Assembly: GCF_020616555.1 (NCBI RefSeq)
Contig: NZ_CP085173.1
Location: 9,564,001-9,628,000, forward strand
Reading direction: 5' to 3'
DNA: 64,000 nt
Origin: Streptomyces longhuiensis
GTDB taxonomy: Bacteria > Actinomycetota > Actinomycetes > Streptomycetales > Streptomycetaceae
Shown here: positions 17,821 to 26,749 of the stretch, piece after piece
Layout of the letters: each line of letters opens with the position of its first letter
Position numbering within the stretch: the stretch's first letter is position 1
The notes under the pieces: generated by a model
What the model was told of the DNA's origin: nothing
Databases searched by the model: none
The model's input: only the letters and a program-made list of their open reading frames with translations
Program-made: the position numbers and the translations under genes

Positions 17821-18405
17821 TTAAGCCTTGATCGTTGCGGCCGACTTGGCTGCCTGCTCGATCTTCGCGCAGTAGGCTGCACGGGCTTGCTCGTCGATCT
17901 GCTTCTCGTTTTCGGCGCGCACTCCGGTCCGGCCGTCGAGGCCCTCGCGCAGGATATCGGCGTGCCCGGCATGCCGGATGGACTCGCCGAGGACATGGAC
18001 CATGATGGCGAACAGGTTCGTGTTGGGATGAGGCTCCGGCCACCACGGCACGTGGCCGGGGGCGTCGAGGGAAAGCTTGTTGATCGTCGCGTCCGAGTGT
18101 TCCCAGGTGCGCCGGTAGAACCCGATGATCTGATCGCGGGTCTCGTCCTCGGTCGCCCACAGATCGCTGCCGTTGGAGTCCTGCCACCGGGACAGCGGTT
18201 CCGGGGAAGGGCGGTCGAAGACCTCGCCGAAGTACCTGGCCTCGACGGTGGCCACGTGTTTGACCAGGCCGAGGAGGTTGGTCCCGGTCGCTGTCAAAGG
18301 TCTGCGGGCGTCGTATTCGGACAAGCCGTCGAGTTTCCAGAGCAGCGCCTGGCGGTCCCGCCGCAGTCTCCCGTGCAGGTTGTCTTTCGCGAATTCATCG
18401 ATCAT
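17821..18405 (-). CDS. DinB-family protein (DUF664 type)
   Basis: The 194-residue protein has the DUF664 pattern. A first helix (DRQALLWKLDGLSEYDARRP) is followed by TNLLGLVKHVATVEARYFGE with the first His. The C-terminal helix LFAIMVHVLGESIRHAGHADI carries the HxxxE and HxxH ligands. Relatives are metal-dependent transferases or uncharacterised. The start at 18405 gives MIDEFAKDNLHGRL. The gene lies between an IS5-family element (its stop touches the IS end) and a remnant of the 3' end of a related IS in opposite orientation, so it may have been carried as cargo. Confidence 0.85.
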   Translation of the reverse strand: MIDEFAKDNLHGRLRRDRQALLWKLDGLSEYDARRPLTATGTNLLGLVKHVATVEARYFGEVFDRPSPEPLSRWQDSNGSDLWATEDETRDQIIGFYRRTWEHSDATINKLSLDAPGHVPWWPEPHPNTNLFAIMVHVLGESIRHAGHADILREGLDGRTGVRAENEKQIDEQARAAYCAKIEQAAKSAATIKA

Positions 18406-18464
18406 GCGGCATGAGCCTGCCATGGGCTGCCTCGTTGTCTCAAGATCCCGTACGTGGTCCGCAA

Positions 18465-18549
18465 CGACTTGCAGAGCCGAGGCCTGGCCATGGCCGCCGC
18501 CCTGACCTGCTACAAGAGGCTCGGGAAACTTGCCACGTGAGACACCCTC
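18465..18549 (+). mobile_element. 3'-end remnant of an IS5-family element
   Basis: The sequence from GCCGCCGCCCTGACCTGCTA through CTCGGGAAACTTGCCACGTG to AGACACCCTCT is nearly the same as the 3' end of the IS at 16945-16995 read on its coding strand. It encodes the transposase C-terminal residues AAALTCYKRLGKLAT. It is in opposite orientation to that IS. Confidence 0.7.
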
Positions 18550-18652
18550 TAATACTCCAGCCCGTAGATCGTTATGTGCCCTGGACTTGGGGCTGCCTGC
18601 CACTGGCGGAACCTCGGGTGGCCTCAGCGCACGATCTGGATAGAGTCGGGCA

Positions 18653-19147
18653 GTGCCCGAGCTGAAGCGGCTGCATGTCGGCGACGCCCCGGAGGTCTTG
18701 GCCTTCGAGCTGGCGAACCGCACCTACTTCGCTGCCTCGATCTCCGACCGCGGCGACGACTTCTTCGACCGGTTCACCGACCGGTACGACGCCTCGCTGG
18801 CCGAGCAGGAGGCCGGCATCTGCGCCTTCTATGTGCTCCTCGCCGAGGACGGCTCGGTACTCGGCAGGTTCAACCTGTACGACTTGGAGGACGGCACTGC
18901 CAGACTCGGCTACCGGGTCGCGGAGCGGGTCGCCGGCCGCGGCGTGGCGACCGCGACTGTCCGGGAGCTGTGCCGGACGGCGACAGCGATGCACGGCCTG
19001 CGCACACTGAGGGCGGCCACCTCCCACGACAACGCCGCGTCCCAGAAAGTCTTGGCCAAGGCCGGATTCGTCCTGGTTGGCCCTGCGACCCCGGCCGATC
19101 TCGGCGGCAGGTCAGGCACTTGGTACCAGCGCGACCTCCAGCCATAG
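18653..19147 (+). CDS. GNAT-family N-acetyltransferase (RimJ/RimL-like)
   Basis: The 164-residue acetyl-CoA-dependent acetyltransferase has strand beta4 and the acetyl-CoA loop in ARLGYRVAERVAGRGVATATVREL (Q/RxxGxG/A-type motif RGVATA) and the C-terminal ATSHDNAASQKVLAKAGFVLVG typical of RimJ/RimL-like proteins. The start is the GTG at 18653 (VPELKRLHVGD). The acceptor may be a protein N-terminus or a small amine and cannot be told. It follows the IS remnant directly. Confidence 0.88.
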   Translation: MPELKRLHVGDAPEVLAFELANRTYFAASISDRGDDFFDRFTDRYDASLAEQEAGICAFYVLLAEDGSVLGRFNLYDLEDGTARLGYRVAERVAGRGVATATVRELCRTATAMHGLRTLRAATSHDNAASQKVLAKAGFVLVGPATPADLGGRSGTWYQRDLQP

Positions 19148-19530
19148 ACCCTTCTCTGGCTCGTGGGTCGGCTGCGGGAAGGGAAGGCTGTGGCCACCGC
19201 TGATCGGTGCGGGCCGCCCGCACCCGCCGTCTGAGGAAGAGCGATGCCAGGGAAGTGATCGCGGACTCGCTGCCGTTGTTCGGCAGGTTCCTGGCGTTTG
19301 CCCCATGCGGCCCACCACGCAGGTCCTCGCAGCGGATCACGGACAGGAGGCGGAGACAAGAGATCGCTCAAGCCTGACGCTTGAGCCGTCGAGCCACAGC
19401 ACCGCTCTCCTTGCCTGCCCCGAGCGCCGGACCGCAGAGGGCGCGGCGCAGGTGATCGCGCCCGGGGCGAGGTGTGGAGAGCGGACGGGGCGCCCGCCTT
19501 ACGTCGCGCCGGCTCCCGGCGGGGAACCGA
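19148..19530. other. No supported gene
   Basis: Nothing with a domain or good start is visible between the GNAT and cold-shock genes. Confidence 0.4.
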
Positions 19531-19737
19531 TCAACCGATCCGGTTCACGTTTTCGGCCTGCGGTCCCCTTTGGCCCTGAGTGACGTCGAACTCGACCGCC
19601 TCGCCCTCGGCCAGCTCCTTGTAGCCGGTGCCCTGGATTGCGGAGTAGTGCACGAAGACGTCACTTCCGCCGCCGTCCTGCTCGATGAAGCCGAATCCCT
19701 TTTCAGCGTTGAACCACTTCACGCGGCCAGTTGCCAT
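19531..19737 (-). CDS. Cold-shock domain protein (CspA family)
   Basis: The 68-residue OB-fold RNA/ssDNA-binding protein has RNP1 as KGFGFIEQ and RNP2 as VFVHYSAI, beginning [18 protein letters not shown]. The length and ending ([11 protein letters not shown]) are standard for actinomycete Csp proteins, which destabilise RNA structure. It is transcribed alone, and the upstream 100-150 bases probably form its leader. Confidence 0.95.
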   Translation of the reverse strand: MATGRVKWFNAEKGFGFIEQDGGGSDVFVHYSAIQGTGYKELAEGEAVEFDVTQGQRGPQAENVNRIG

Positions 19738-20019
19738 CGCTTTTGATCCTTCGTGATGTCCCACGGCACCGACTCGCGGCACCGGCCGCAGCGGCACACA
19801 GCTCCGGCAGGGACAAGTCTCCCTCAACCATGACGAATCCTCCGGATTGGCGTGCCGTGCCGTGCACAAACGTCGACAGCAACCGGTCAACGTTCAGCGA
19901 CAAAGGGTCCGGGGTGCCTCATCACGTCACCTGGCTCACGAAGTCAGGCCGTGCAGCGCTCGGCGAGGGCCGCTCGAGGGTGTCGAGCATCGTCACAATG
20001 TGCCTGCCGCAGGCGCACC

Positions 20020-20160
20020 GCGTCCTGCGGGTGGCGGTCTACGCGCTGCACGCCTGCCTGCGACGGCGCAACGCCAACGCCCGCCACCGCGACGTCCTGG
20101 CCGCCGAACGCAAGGAACGTGCCCGCATCCGCTGCGAAAGAGGTATCCGCTGGGTCGGTC
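20020..20160 (+). repeat. Coding fragment shared with 6.96-7.10 kb
   Basis: A plus-strand frame reads RVAVYALHACLRRRNANARH then RDVLAAERKERARIRCERGI and RWVGR before losing sense. The nucleotide match to 7000-7095 is clear by eye. There is no start codon and no upstream domain, so it is the tail of a lost gene, perhaps a transposase or plasmid protein. Confidence 0.5.
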
Positions 20161-20339
20161 GGCCCCCGTCACGGCGGTGTGACCGCCGGCGATAGGTGGC
20201 CAGGGGGGGCGGTCGCGGGCCCCCGGTGACCAGGCCTGTGCTCACGGGTGGTTGGCCACCTGCACAGAGGTCGCCGCCTGTTCGGTCGCGATTCGTCGCA
20301 TGCTGGGCTGAGGCCTACTTCGTGGGGCGCAGCGGCCGG

Positions 20340-20876
20340 CTACTCGCCGGTGACGCCATCGATGGCCTCGCGCAGGAGATCCGCATGGCCGACGTGGCGG
20401 GCGTACTCCTCGATCACGTGCTCAAGGACGAACCGCACATCGGTATCACCGAATTCCGGGTTAGGCACGATGCGCGCGAGGTCGACGGTCACCTTCGCGA
20501 ATACCTGCCGCGACTCCTCGCACGCCTTCAGGTAGTCCTCGTAGACGCTTCTGGCCGGCGTAGCGTCCGACTCGTCGAACCACTCGCCACCATCAGCGGT
20601 GGCATAGGTCTTATAGGGGAAGAAGCGAGGCGTCGTACCGCCCAACGTCCGCTGGAACCACGCACGCTCAACCCCCTGTAGATGGCGCATGAGCCCCAGC
20701 AGGGTCAACGCCGACGACCGAACAGGACGTAGCCGCAGTTGTGCATCCGAGAGGCCTTCGCACTTCCACAAGAAGGTCGCTCGGTGGTAATCGAGATTCG
20801 AGGAGATCACCTCCAGCCACGGGCCCGATACTGCGCGCTCAGGACGGACGATCTTCTGGACCACAATGTCGCTCAC
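20340..20876 (-). CDS. DinB-family protein (DUF664 type)
   Basis: The 178-residue protein shows RATFLWKCEGLSDAQLRLRP, the first ligand in LTLLGLMRHLQGVERAWFQR and the C-terminal VRFVLEHVIEEYARHVGHAD with HxxxE and HxxH positions. This is the standard DUF664/mycothiol-dependent-transferase-like fold. It is the third such gene in the window and about as distant from the other two as they are from each other. The start at 20876 is the only ATG in a sensible position. Confidence 0.87.
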   Translation of the reverse strand: MSDIVVQKIVRPERAVSGPWLEVISSNLDYHRATFLWKCEGLSDAQLRLRPVRSSALTLLGLMRHLQGVERAWFQRTLGGTTPRFFPYKTYATADGGEWFDESDATPARSVYEDYLKACEESRQVFAKVTVDLARIVPNPEFGDTDVRFVLEHVIEEYARHVGHADLLREAIDGVTGE

Positions 20877-21419
20877 GCTGGAGTCTCCTCATCGGTCATC
20901 AAGCTTGGCCGAGTTTGTATGTGCCCAGGACTGGGCGGCGCCTCTACTGGCACCCCACGAGCACGTCTGCCCAAGAAGACCTCTCTTCGCATCGGAACTC
21001 ATCGCTCAATGCGGCCTCGCGAGTGGTCCTCCACGACTGCGAGCGGCCAGGTATCGCCGCGCGTCTCAGGCGGCATGAGCGCAACCGGGCGAACCTATGC
21101 GGTCACAGCACCAGACCCGCACTGCCCCGTGCCCTATGCATCCCGCCGTTCGTGCTCGCGCCGGCTGCTGAGGCCCGCCCGGCCGGGCCGGTCCAAACCT
21201 TGCTCCCGCTCCCAGCGCAGGGTGTCCACCAGCACTTCCGCTCACGGTCGATGGCGTAGGCCAGCTTCGTTGGCGGTAGACCCGGATCGCGAGCCCCGGA
21301 TGCTCAGCCCGGGAGGAGCTGACTCCGACAACGGCCAAGAGGAGGCGCCGCACGGTTGATCGGGTGACTCCGGCCGTCGCGCCACATGGCCGATCGGTGT
21401 GAGGGCTAGGCATGGGGTC
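20877..21419. other. No supported gene; one short repeat
   Basis: Minus-strand frames around 21150-21300 have some protein-like runs (LVDTLRWEREQGLDRPGRAG) but contain stops. A 35-base stretch at 20918-20953 (TATGTGCCC, GGACT, CTACTGGC) is imperfectly repeated at 18573-18607. Confidence 0.35.
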
Positions 21420-22193
21420 ATGCGATTTGAGTCCCGATGCAAGAGACCCGGCATCTCTCGAGCCCGCCACCTTCATGTCCTCGGCACCGTGTGTGCCGTC
21501 GTAGCCTCAGCAGCACTGATGACAGGTTGCGGCGGGGACGGTGGCAAGACGACAGCCGCAGCGACGGCGGAAGCGGCGAAGATCATTCCGAACCAGGCGG
21601 CCACACCGTCGGACAGCCCCTCCAGCAGCGGGGAGCTTACTGAGGACCAGACAGCACGCAAGGAGCTGCTCGGTGTCACCAAGGTCACCTTCGACAAGGC
21701 TGCTGCCACGGCCGTGGGCGAGGTCTCAGGCAGCAAACTCGCCGAACTCGACCTGAAGGGCCTCGACGACAACGACCACGACGAGAGCAAGAGCCCCAGT
21801 CCCAGCGGAACCCCCAGCCCGAGGCCGAGTGGTAGCTCCACCGTCCCGGAATGGATCGCTGAGGTCGTCGAGAAGGACGGGACCACGCACACCGTCCGCA
21901 TCGACGCCATCTCGGGCAAGGTCATCCAGTCCGTTACGGAGACCGGCCAGGACTCCGGCGACAAGAGTGAGATGGCCGACCGGATCGCCCGTGCCACCCA
22001 GACGCCGCAGGAGGCGGCCAAGGTCGCTACGGACAAGCAGAAGGGCACGGTCACCTCCATCAACCTGGATGAGAGCGACGACAAGTCCCTTGTCTGGTCC
22101 GTCGATGTCGTTACCAAGGACTGGAACAGGACCGATTTCGAGATCGACGCGGTGAAGGGCACCATCACCCGCGAGGAGGTCGACCACGACTGA
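21420..22193 (+). CDS. PepSY-domain lipoprotein
   Basis: The 257-residue secreted lipoprotein has a signal peptide (residues 1-40) ending in the lipobox LMTGC. A Ser/Pro/Asp-rich segment with a SPSPSGTPSPRPSG stretch lies between two PepSY-like domains. The first ends in VEKDGTTHTVRIDAISGKVI and the second in WNRTDFEIDAVKGTI, both with the vDAxxG hallmark. PepSY domains often inhibit peptidases or bind in the cell envelope. It is monocistronic, with the start at 21420 just before a basic n-region. Confidence 0.85.
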   Translation: MRFESRCKRPGISRARHLHVLGTVCAVVASAALMTGCGGDGGKTTAAATAEAAKIIPNQAATPSDSPSSSGELTEDQTARKELLGVTKVTFDKAAATAVGEVSGSKLAELDLKGLDDNDHDESKSPSPSGTPSPRPSGSSTVPEWIAEVVEKDGTTHTVRIDAISGKVIQSVTETGQDSGDKSEMADRIARATQTPQEAAKVATDKQKGTVTSINLDESDDKSLVWSVDVVTKDWNRTDFEIDAVKGTITREEVDHD

Positions 22194-22375
22194 CGCGCTG
22201 CCGCTCGTGGGAAGCAGGCGAGCCGGCCTCCCACGAGCACAGCTTCGGCGGCCCGAGCTATCAGGGAGCCGTACCGGCCTCTGCCGCAGCACCTGCTGAC
22301 CCACGGTGCGCAGCATGCCTGTCAGACCGTCTCGAGAGAGTTCGCATCCGCAGTCAGTTCCGGAAGGACTCTCAC

Positions 22376-22887
22376 GTGACGACGTACGACGAGTTCACGG
22401 CCTCGGCCGGCGCCGAGAACGTGACGCGGGCAGACCCGGGAGTTGTGTCGGGGCCGGCAGATCCCCGAGGACCAAAAGGCACTACTGGTCGAGGTCGGGA
22501 TCCCCGTCGTTGACCAATTGATCGCGTACGCATCGTTCCAGGCGGAAGCGGATCCGGCACTCCAGACGTCAGCTGGTGGATCCCCTCCGGCTCACTCAAC
22601 ATCACCATGGCGACCTCGTACCCGGTCTGCCATGGTCGTTCGGCGCCGAATCCGGCACGGGGTGGGTCTACCACGTCCTCCCCGGCGGGTGAGGCATGGT
22701 TCGCCAACGGCCTGCACGTCAGCCGGGCCGAGATCCTCAGCGATCCGGATGACCGCGAGGTTGAAGCCCTCGCTGAACTCAGCGTGCTGGCAGACGAGTT
22801 CAAGAGGATCGATTCATCTGCCTTCGACGGCTACAACGGCTTCATCTGGGCCGATGGGCCGAGTTCCTCGACCGCTGGCTCTGGTAG
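22376..22887 (+). pseudogene. Decayed SUKH-4-like immunity protein gene
   Basis: GTG at 22376 follows GGAAGG and opens VTTYDEFTASAGAENVTRAD. The sense then jumps frame to IPEDQKALLVEVGIPVVDQL, again to LVPGLPWSFGAESGTGWVYH, again to ILSDPDDREVEALAELSVLA with FDGYNGFIWA, and finally WAEFLDRWLW and a stop. At least four frameshifts and an internal deletion after WFAN are needed to join them. The order resembles SUKH-superfamily (SMI1/KNR4) immunity proteins. It lies just upstream of the secreted nuclease gene. Confidence 0.55.
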
Positions 22888-23192
22888 TTGCTCACGAGCG
22901 CCATGTTGCCCGACGCGTTGACCCACCGTGTCCGGCGCGTCAAGCGGCTGTCGAATACACGACACCGCAACATGCGAGCCCGCCAGTCTGTGGCCCCAGC
23001 AGGTCACTTGGCAGGCGCAGAGTCAACGGTGTTGTGCATCACGTCTGATAGCTCCGGTTAAAGGCAATCATCCCGTGTTGGGGATCTTGCCGTCCGCTGC
23101 CGCTGCCCGTTAGGAATGTCCCCGGCGCGACACACAAACCGTCCGGCCGCACGCCCAACTACCGGGCAGGCCGGGCCAGAAGGGCAACCCCT

Positions 23193-25187
23193 TTGTCTGG
23201 CATACGCACAACAAGACGTCACATCTCACGGTTAGCCGCCGGTGTCGCCATGCTGATGCTGGCAACCGCCGGTGTGGCGACCGCAGCCTCCGGCACAGCC
23301 ACGCGGCCCGACCCCAACGCGGCCCCCTCCACGCGACCTGCTGCTGGGCCCGAGGTGAAGTCCGTTGCCGCCGCCGGATCGCGGCCGGTGTCGGGGAAGA
23401 ACCCCACCGCCGCGCCGTCGAAGCGGAAGGACGCGGCCGGGTTCCAGCGAGTCATCTCGCAAAAGATCCAGCTCAAGAACACCGTCACTGACGCGGACGG
23501 CGACAAGTCCACCCTTACGTTCGAGGTGTGGACGGCGGACGCGGCCGGAAAGCCGAAGACCAAAGTCAAGCTGAACGACTCCGAGTTCGGCGTGATCGTC
23601 TCCCCGTACGTGGCGAGCGGGACACTGGTCACGGTCGACGTCCCGGCGGGCAGGCTCTCCCTGAACACGAACTACGTGTTCCACACCAGCGCTTTCGACG
23701 GGTCCCTGTACGAAACGACGTGGTCGCCGTGGGCCCCGTTCCGTCCGGAGATGCCCGTCGACCTGACATTGCCCACCCCGGACTACACCGCGCCCAACCC
23801 GTCGGCGTTGGACAACCCGCCCAGCGGGTCGCAGACCAAGCCCCTGGGGGCCGGTGCGACGCTGGCCGGGAAGACCAAGCCTGCGGTCGAGCAATGTGGG
23901 CCCAAGGACGCCGAGGGGCGTCAGGCTTGCTTCGGCAGGCAGCTGTCCAAGGCCGACGCCCCGAAGAAGGTGGCCGCCAAGATGCAGGCGGCAGCCGACG
24001 AGATCGCCGGGATCCCGTGGTGCAACACGGATTTCCCCAGCATCTTGTCGACCCGGTCCGCTCAGTGCGACGTGCGGTCGGTGCCCGTGTACATCTCCAT
24101 GGACGGCGTCGTGCAGGCCACCGCGTACTTCATGTTCGTGCGCACGCTGCAACTCGACGGGGCGAACAGCTTCACCGAGCACCTGTTGATCGAGCCCGCG
24201 CAACAGATCCCGCTCGACTTCGCCGAGATCGACATGAACCTTGGCAAGCATTTCTGTCAGGGATCGTGCGACCCGATCCAGCCCGACGCGTCCGCGTGGA
24301 AGGGCAAGAACTGGTGGGTGCCCGGTGAGATGCACTCCGCGGAGATCTCCACCCCGTACACGTGGGACGCGACGACCGCGGGTCAGACGTACCTTTACAA
24401 GCCCGATGTGCAGGTCGACGGTGCGATCATGCCCTCCGATGGGAAGATCCGTCCGTTCATGACCGGCTATCAGTGGTCGTTGGACTATCGCGGTGACACG
24501 GCGGAGCTGGATCAGATCCGGTGCGACACCACCGCGGCAGGGGCCGGTACGGGTTGCGTGTTCGTGAACTCTGCGCCGACGTTCGAGCTCAATTCGAAGG
24601 CGTTTCCGCAGGCGACCGCGCACGCGTGGCTGATCCAGACGTACAACCCGACGCACCCCGGATCCGAGGCCGAACGCAAGCCGCTGTACTACATGGGCGA
24701 CGAGTCGCAGAACGGGCGCAGCCGTGACCGGATCTGCCCGACCGGATGGGCCAAGGACCACGGCGACGCGTCGGCGCTGGTGGATGCGACCGATGAACTG
24801 AACTGCGACGAGTTCGCCTTTGCGTCCAGCTACAACAGTGGCGGCATGACGGCGGCCGAGGGCGGCCTGAACCCGGCGTTGCTGCCTGGCAAGCCGACCC
24901 CGACCGGTGATGCGTGCCTGTCCACCTACGCGAAGAAGCTGGGTGCGGCGGTGCACCTGCTCAGTCTGGACGGCACCGACCCGACGTTCACCGAAGTGTG
25001 CGGCCGGTCGGCGATCAGCGGCATGCACAATCAGCAGTCGATGGGCGGCCACTTCGGCAAGTTTATGAAGGACATGCGGATCATGGACAAGGATGCCTAT
25101 TGGCTGGACACCCGCATGACGCCGGGCATCACGTGCCTCAACGGCGGTAGCACCCCGGTCATCTGCAAGCTGACCCCCACCGCCTGA
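23193..25187 (+). CDS. Secreted protein with C-terminal NucA/NucB-type deoxyribonuclease domain
   Basis: The 664-residue exported protein has a signal peptide ending about residue 31 (LMLATAGVATA-A). A beta-rich region (about 80-185) contains LTFEVWTADAAGKPKTKVKL. A middle region (240-470) is rich in Cys, Trp and Tyr. The C-terminal domain (about 500-664) has ICPTGWAKDHGDASALVDAT and the NucA/NucB motif LNCDEFAFASSYNSGG, with paired cysteines. It would degrade DNA outside the cell, whether as nutrient scavenging or as a weapon. The TTG start at 23193 follows AGAAGGG; a later ATG would cut the signal peptide. A strong hairpin follows the stop. Confidence 0.75.
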   Translation: MSGIRTTRRHISRLAAGVAMLMLATAGVATAASGTATRPDPNAAPSTRPAAGPEVKSVAAAGSRPVSGKNPTAAPSKRKDAAGFQRVISQKIQLKNTVTDADGDKSTLTFEVWTADAAGKPKTKVKLNDSEFGVIVSPYVASGTLVTVDVPAGRLSLNTNYVFHTSAFDGSLYETTWSPWAPFRPEMPVDLTLPTPDYTAPNPSALDNPPSGSQTKPLGAGATLAGKTKPAVEQCGPKDAEGRQACFGRQLSKADAPKKVAAKMQAAADEIAGIPWCNTDFPSILSTRSAQCDVRSVPVYISMDGVVQATAYFMFVRTLQLDGANSFTEHLLIEPAQQIPLDFAEIDMNLGKHFCQGSCDPIQPDASAWKGKNWWVPGEMHSAEISTPYTWDATTAGQTYLYKPDVQVDGAIMPSDGKIRPFMTGYQWSLDYRGDTAELDQIRCDTTAAGAGTGCVFVNSAPTFELNSKAFPQATAHAWLIQTYNPTHPGSEAERKPLYYMGDESQNGRSRDRICPTGWAKDHGDASALVDATDELNCDEFAFASSYNSGGMTAAEGGLNPALLPGKPTPTGDACLSTYAKKLGAAVHLLSLDGTDPTFTEVCGRSAISGMHNQQSMGGHFGKFMKDMRIMDKDAYWLDTRMTPGITCLNGGSTPVICKLTPTA

Positions 25188-25207
25188 CCCGCACGCTCGC
25201 ACAACAA

Positions 25208-25243
25208 GCCGGCCCCCACCCCGAGCCAGCGGTGGGGGCCGGC
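25208..25243. terminator. Bidirectional hairpin between nuclease and DUF6461-like genes
   Basis: The arms GCCGGCCCCCACC and GGTGGGGGCCGGC form a perfect 13-bp stem with a 10-base loop, placed exactly between convergent genes. Confidence 0.8.
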
Positions 25244-25253
25244 CCGCGTCGGG

Positions 25254-25901
25254 TCAGTTGACGGCGGGCAGCACCAGACCCGGCAGGGTCCCGGCCGTGA
25301 TGGCGGCCCGGTCGAGAACCAGTCCGCAGTAGTCGCCGACCGCGGCGAACACCGCCTGCGGCAGACGCTCCCGGTCCTGCTCGTACTGTGCGATGGCCAG
25401 TTCGTCCCCGGCGTCGGGGCGCGGAGGGACCACAGCCCCGGCCGCCTGCAGCGCAGCGTCCAGGTCCGAGGTGCACCCGGTGTCGGTGCCGAAGTCGGCC
25501 CGCTGTACCTGTCCGTCGCCGGGCGCGTGGATGATCCGGTTCGGGGGCGACCACCGGTTCAGCGTCAGACACACGATCTCTTCGCCGGGGTAGGGGCGCA
25601 TTGACTTGACGCCCTGCCAGCCCGCGGCCCAGGTCGCCATGCCCCAGTCCTCCAGGACGTATGTCCATTCGCCGCACCTGCCGTACATCGCGGCATGCGC
25701 ATCGGACGGTACAAGCCCGCGGTCCTTGTACAGAGCCCCGTCGGCCAGCTCGTCGAGGTCCGCGCCCAGCGCGATCAGGAACTCGTCCTCTTCGTCGAAG
25801 CCGCGGGCCACCGTGAGGGAGATCCCCCCGAGCATCCCGGCCCCAGGTGCTGCCGTGCCGGTCGTGCTGTGTGCGCCTATCCAGGCGATCCCGTCAGACA
25901 T
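25254..25901 (-). CDS. DUF6461-like protein of unknown function
   Basis: The 215-residue soluble protein begins WIGAHSTTGTAAPGAGMLGG followed by ISLTVARGFDEEDEFLIALG, resembling the start of DUF6461 proteins (catalogued in actinomycetes, role unknown). The central WTYVLEDWGMATWAAGWQ also fits. There is no signal peptide or membrane segment. It converges on the secreted nuclease gene across a shared terminator. A role as immunity partner is possible but nothing in the sequence shows it. Confidence 0.5.
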   Translation of the reverse strand: MSDGIAWIGAHSTTGTAAPGAGMLGGISLTVARGFDEEDEFLIALGADLDELADGALYKDRGLVPSDAHAAMYGRCGEWTYVLEDWGMATWAAGWQGVKSMRPYPGEEIVCLTLNRWSPPNRIIHAPGDGQVQRADFGTDTGCTSDLDAALQAAGAVVPPRPDAGDELAIAQYEQDRERLPQAVFAAVGDYCGLVLDRAAITAGTLPGLVLPAVN

Positions 25902-26375
25902 GCGAGCCAGGTTATCGGGCGCAGTGATGCTGTGCCGTGGCCTGTCCGCAGTGCCCTGGGTCGGCTAGGCACTGCTTCGCGGATCTCCTGACGTGAGTGC
26001 GGAGGAGAGTTACACCTGCACCTGCTGCACCTGATGCATCGTCAACTTCCCTGCGGAACCAGGGCCGCAACTTCCTTCTCGAGGCGCTCACGGGCGCCAT
26101 AGCAGCTTCGCGGGGCGGCGGCTGGGGCGCGGGCAGTTGACTCCACGGACCCCGCGTTCGCATGTGTCGCCCGCTGCTTCTCCGTGGCCTGGATTGCCTG
26201 TCGGGAGCGTTCTGCCTCACGGAGACCTGCGGTACGACGGCAGACCCCGAAGGCGAACGGAGATGGCCCGGCGCCGGCATGGCCAGGCACCACCAGGTCG
26301 AGCGACAATGCGGAGGTCTTCGGTCTGGGCGCTACTTGCGTTCCGGGCCTCGTGCGGTCGGAGCGGAGTGACGCC
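25902..26375. other. No supported gene
   Basis: Open frames here cross both neighbours and lack domains. No operator or hairpin stands out. Confidence 0.4.
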
Positions 26376-26699
26376 GTGGCATGGGTGGTGGGAACGGGCG
26401 CCTTCTTCGGGCTGCTGGCGATCACAGGGGGCATCGTCACGCTCCGGACAGGGTGGATCCCGCCCATGGCGCGCCGCCACGTCACCAGGCCCCAACTCCA
26501 CGGCCTCGGTGCCCTACTCATGGGCGCTTCCCTCGTTCTGCAGGGACTCTTCTACTTTCGAGTCCTGCCGAGCGTTTCCTGGGAGGCTCGATTCTTCGGT
26601 GGGAACGCCCTGCTGTTTGGTGGACTGCTCCTCATAGCCCTTAGCCAGCTGCTGCCGCTCCGCCGAAACCCGGATCACGCCGACCCCTCGGGTGTCTGA
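26376..26699 (+). CDS. Small integral membrane protein
   Basis: The 107-residue protein has three hydrophobic stretches: WVVGTGAFFGLLAITGGIVT, LGALLMGASLVLQGLFYF and ALLFGGLLLIALSQLL. A basic loop (PPMARRHVTRPQ) and a polar tail complete it. No family was recognised. The GTG at 26376 is chosen because GGAG precedes it by about 9 bases. A remnant of a paralogue survives at 13295-13438. It stands alone. Confidence 0.65.
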   Translation: MAWVVGTGAFFGLLAITGGIVTLRTGWIPPMARRHVTRPQLHGLGALLMGASLVLQGLFYFRVLPSVSWEARFFGGNALLFGGLLLIALSQLLPLRRNPDHADPSGV

Positions 26700-26749
26700 A
26701 GGGTGTCGGCGGATCACGGCCGGAGCCATAGACGGCCGACGGATGACAC

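Noticed and set aside
23232..25202. A 656-codon minus-strand frame over the secreted nuclease gene
   Set aside because: The composition is Arg/Gly/Val shadow text, while the plus strand has a signal peptide and nuclease motif.
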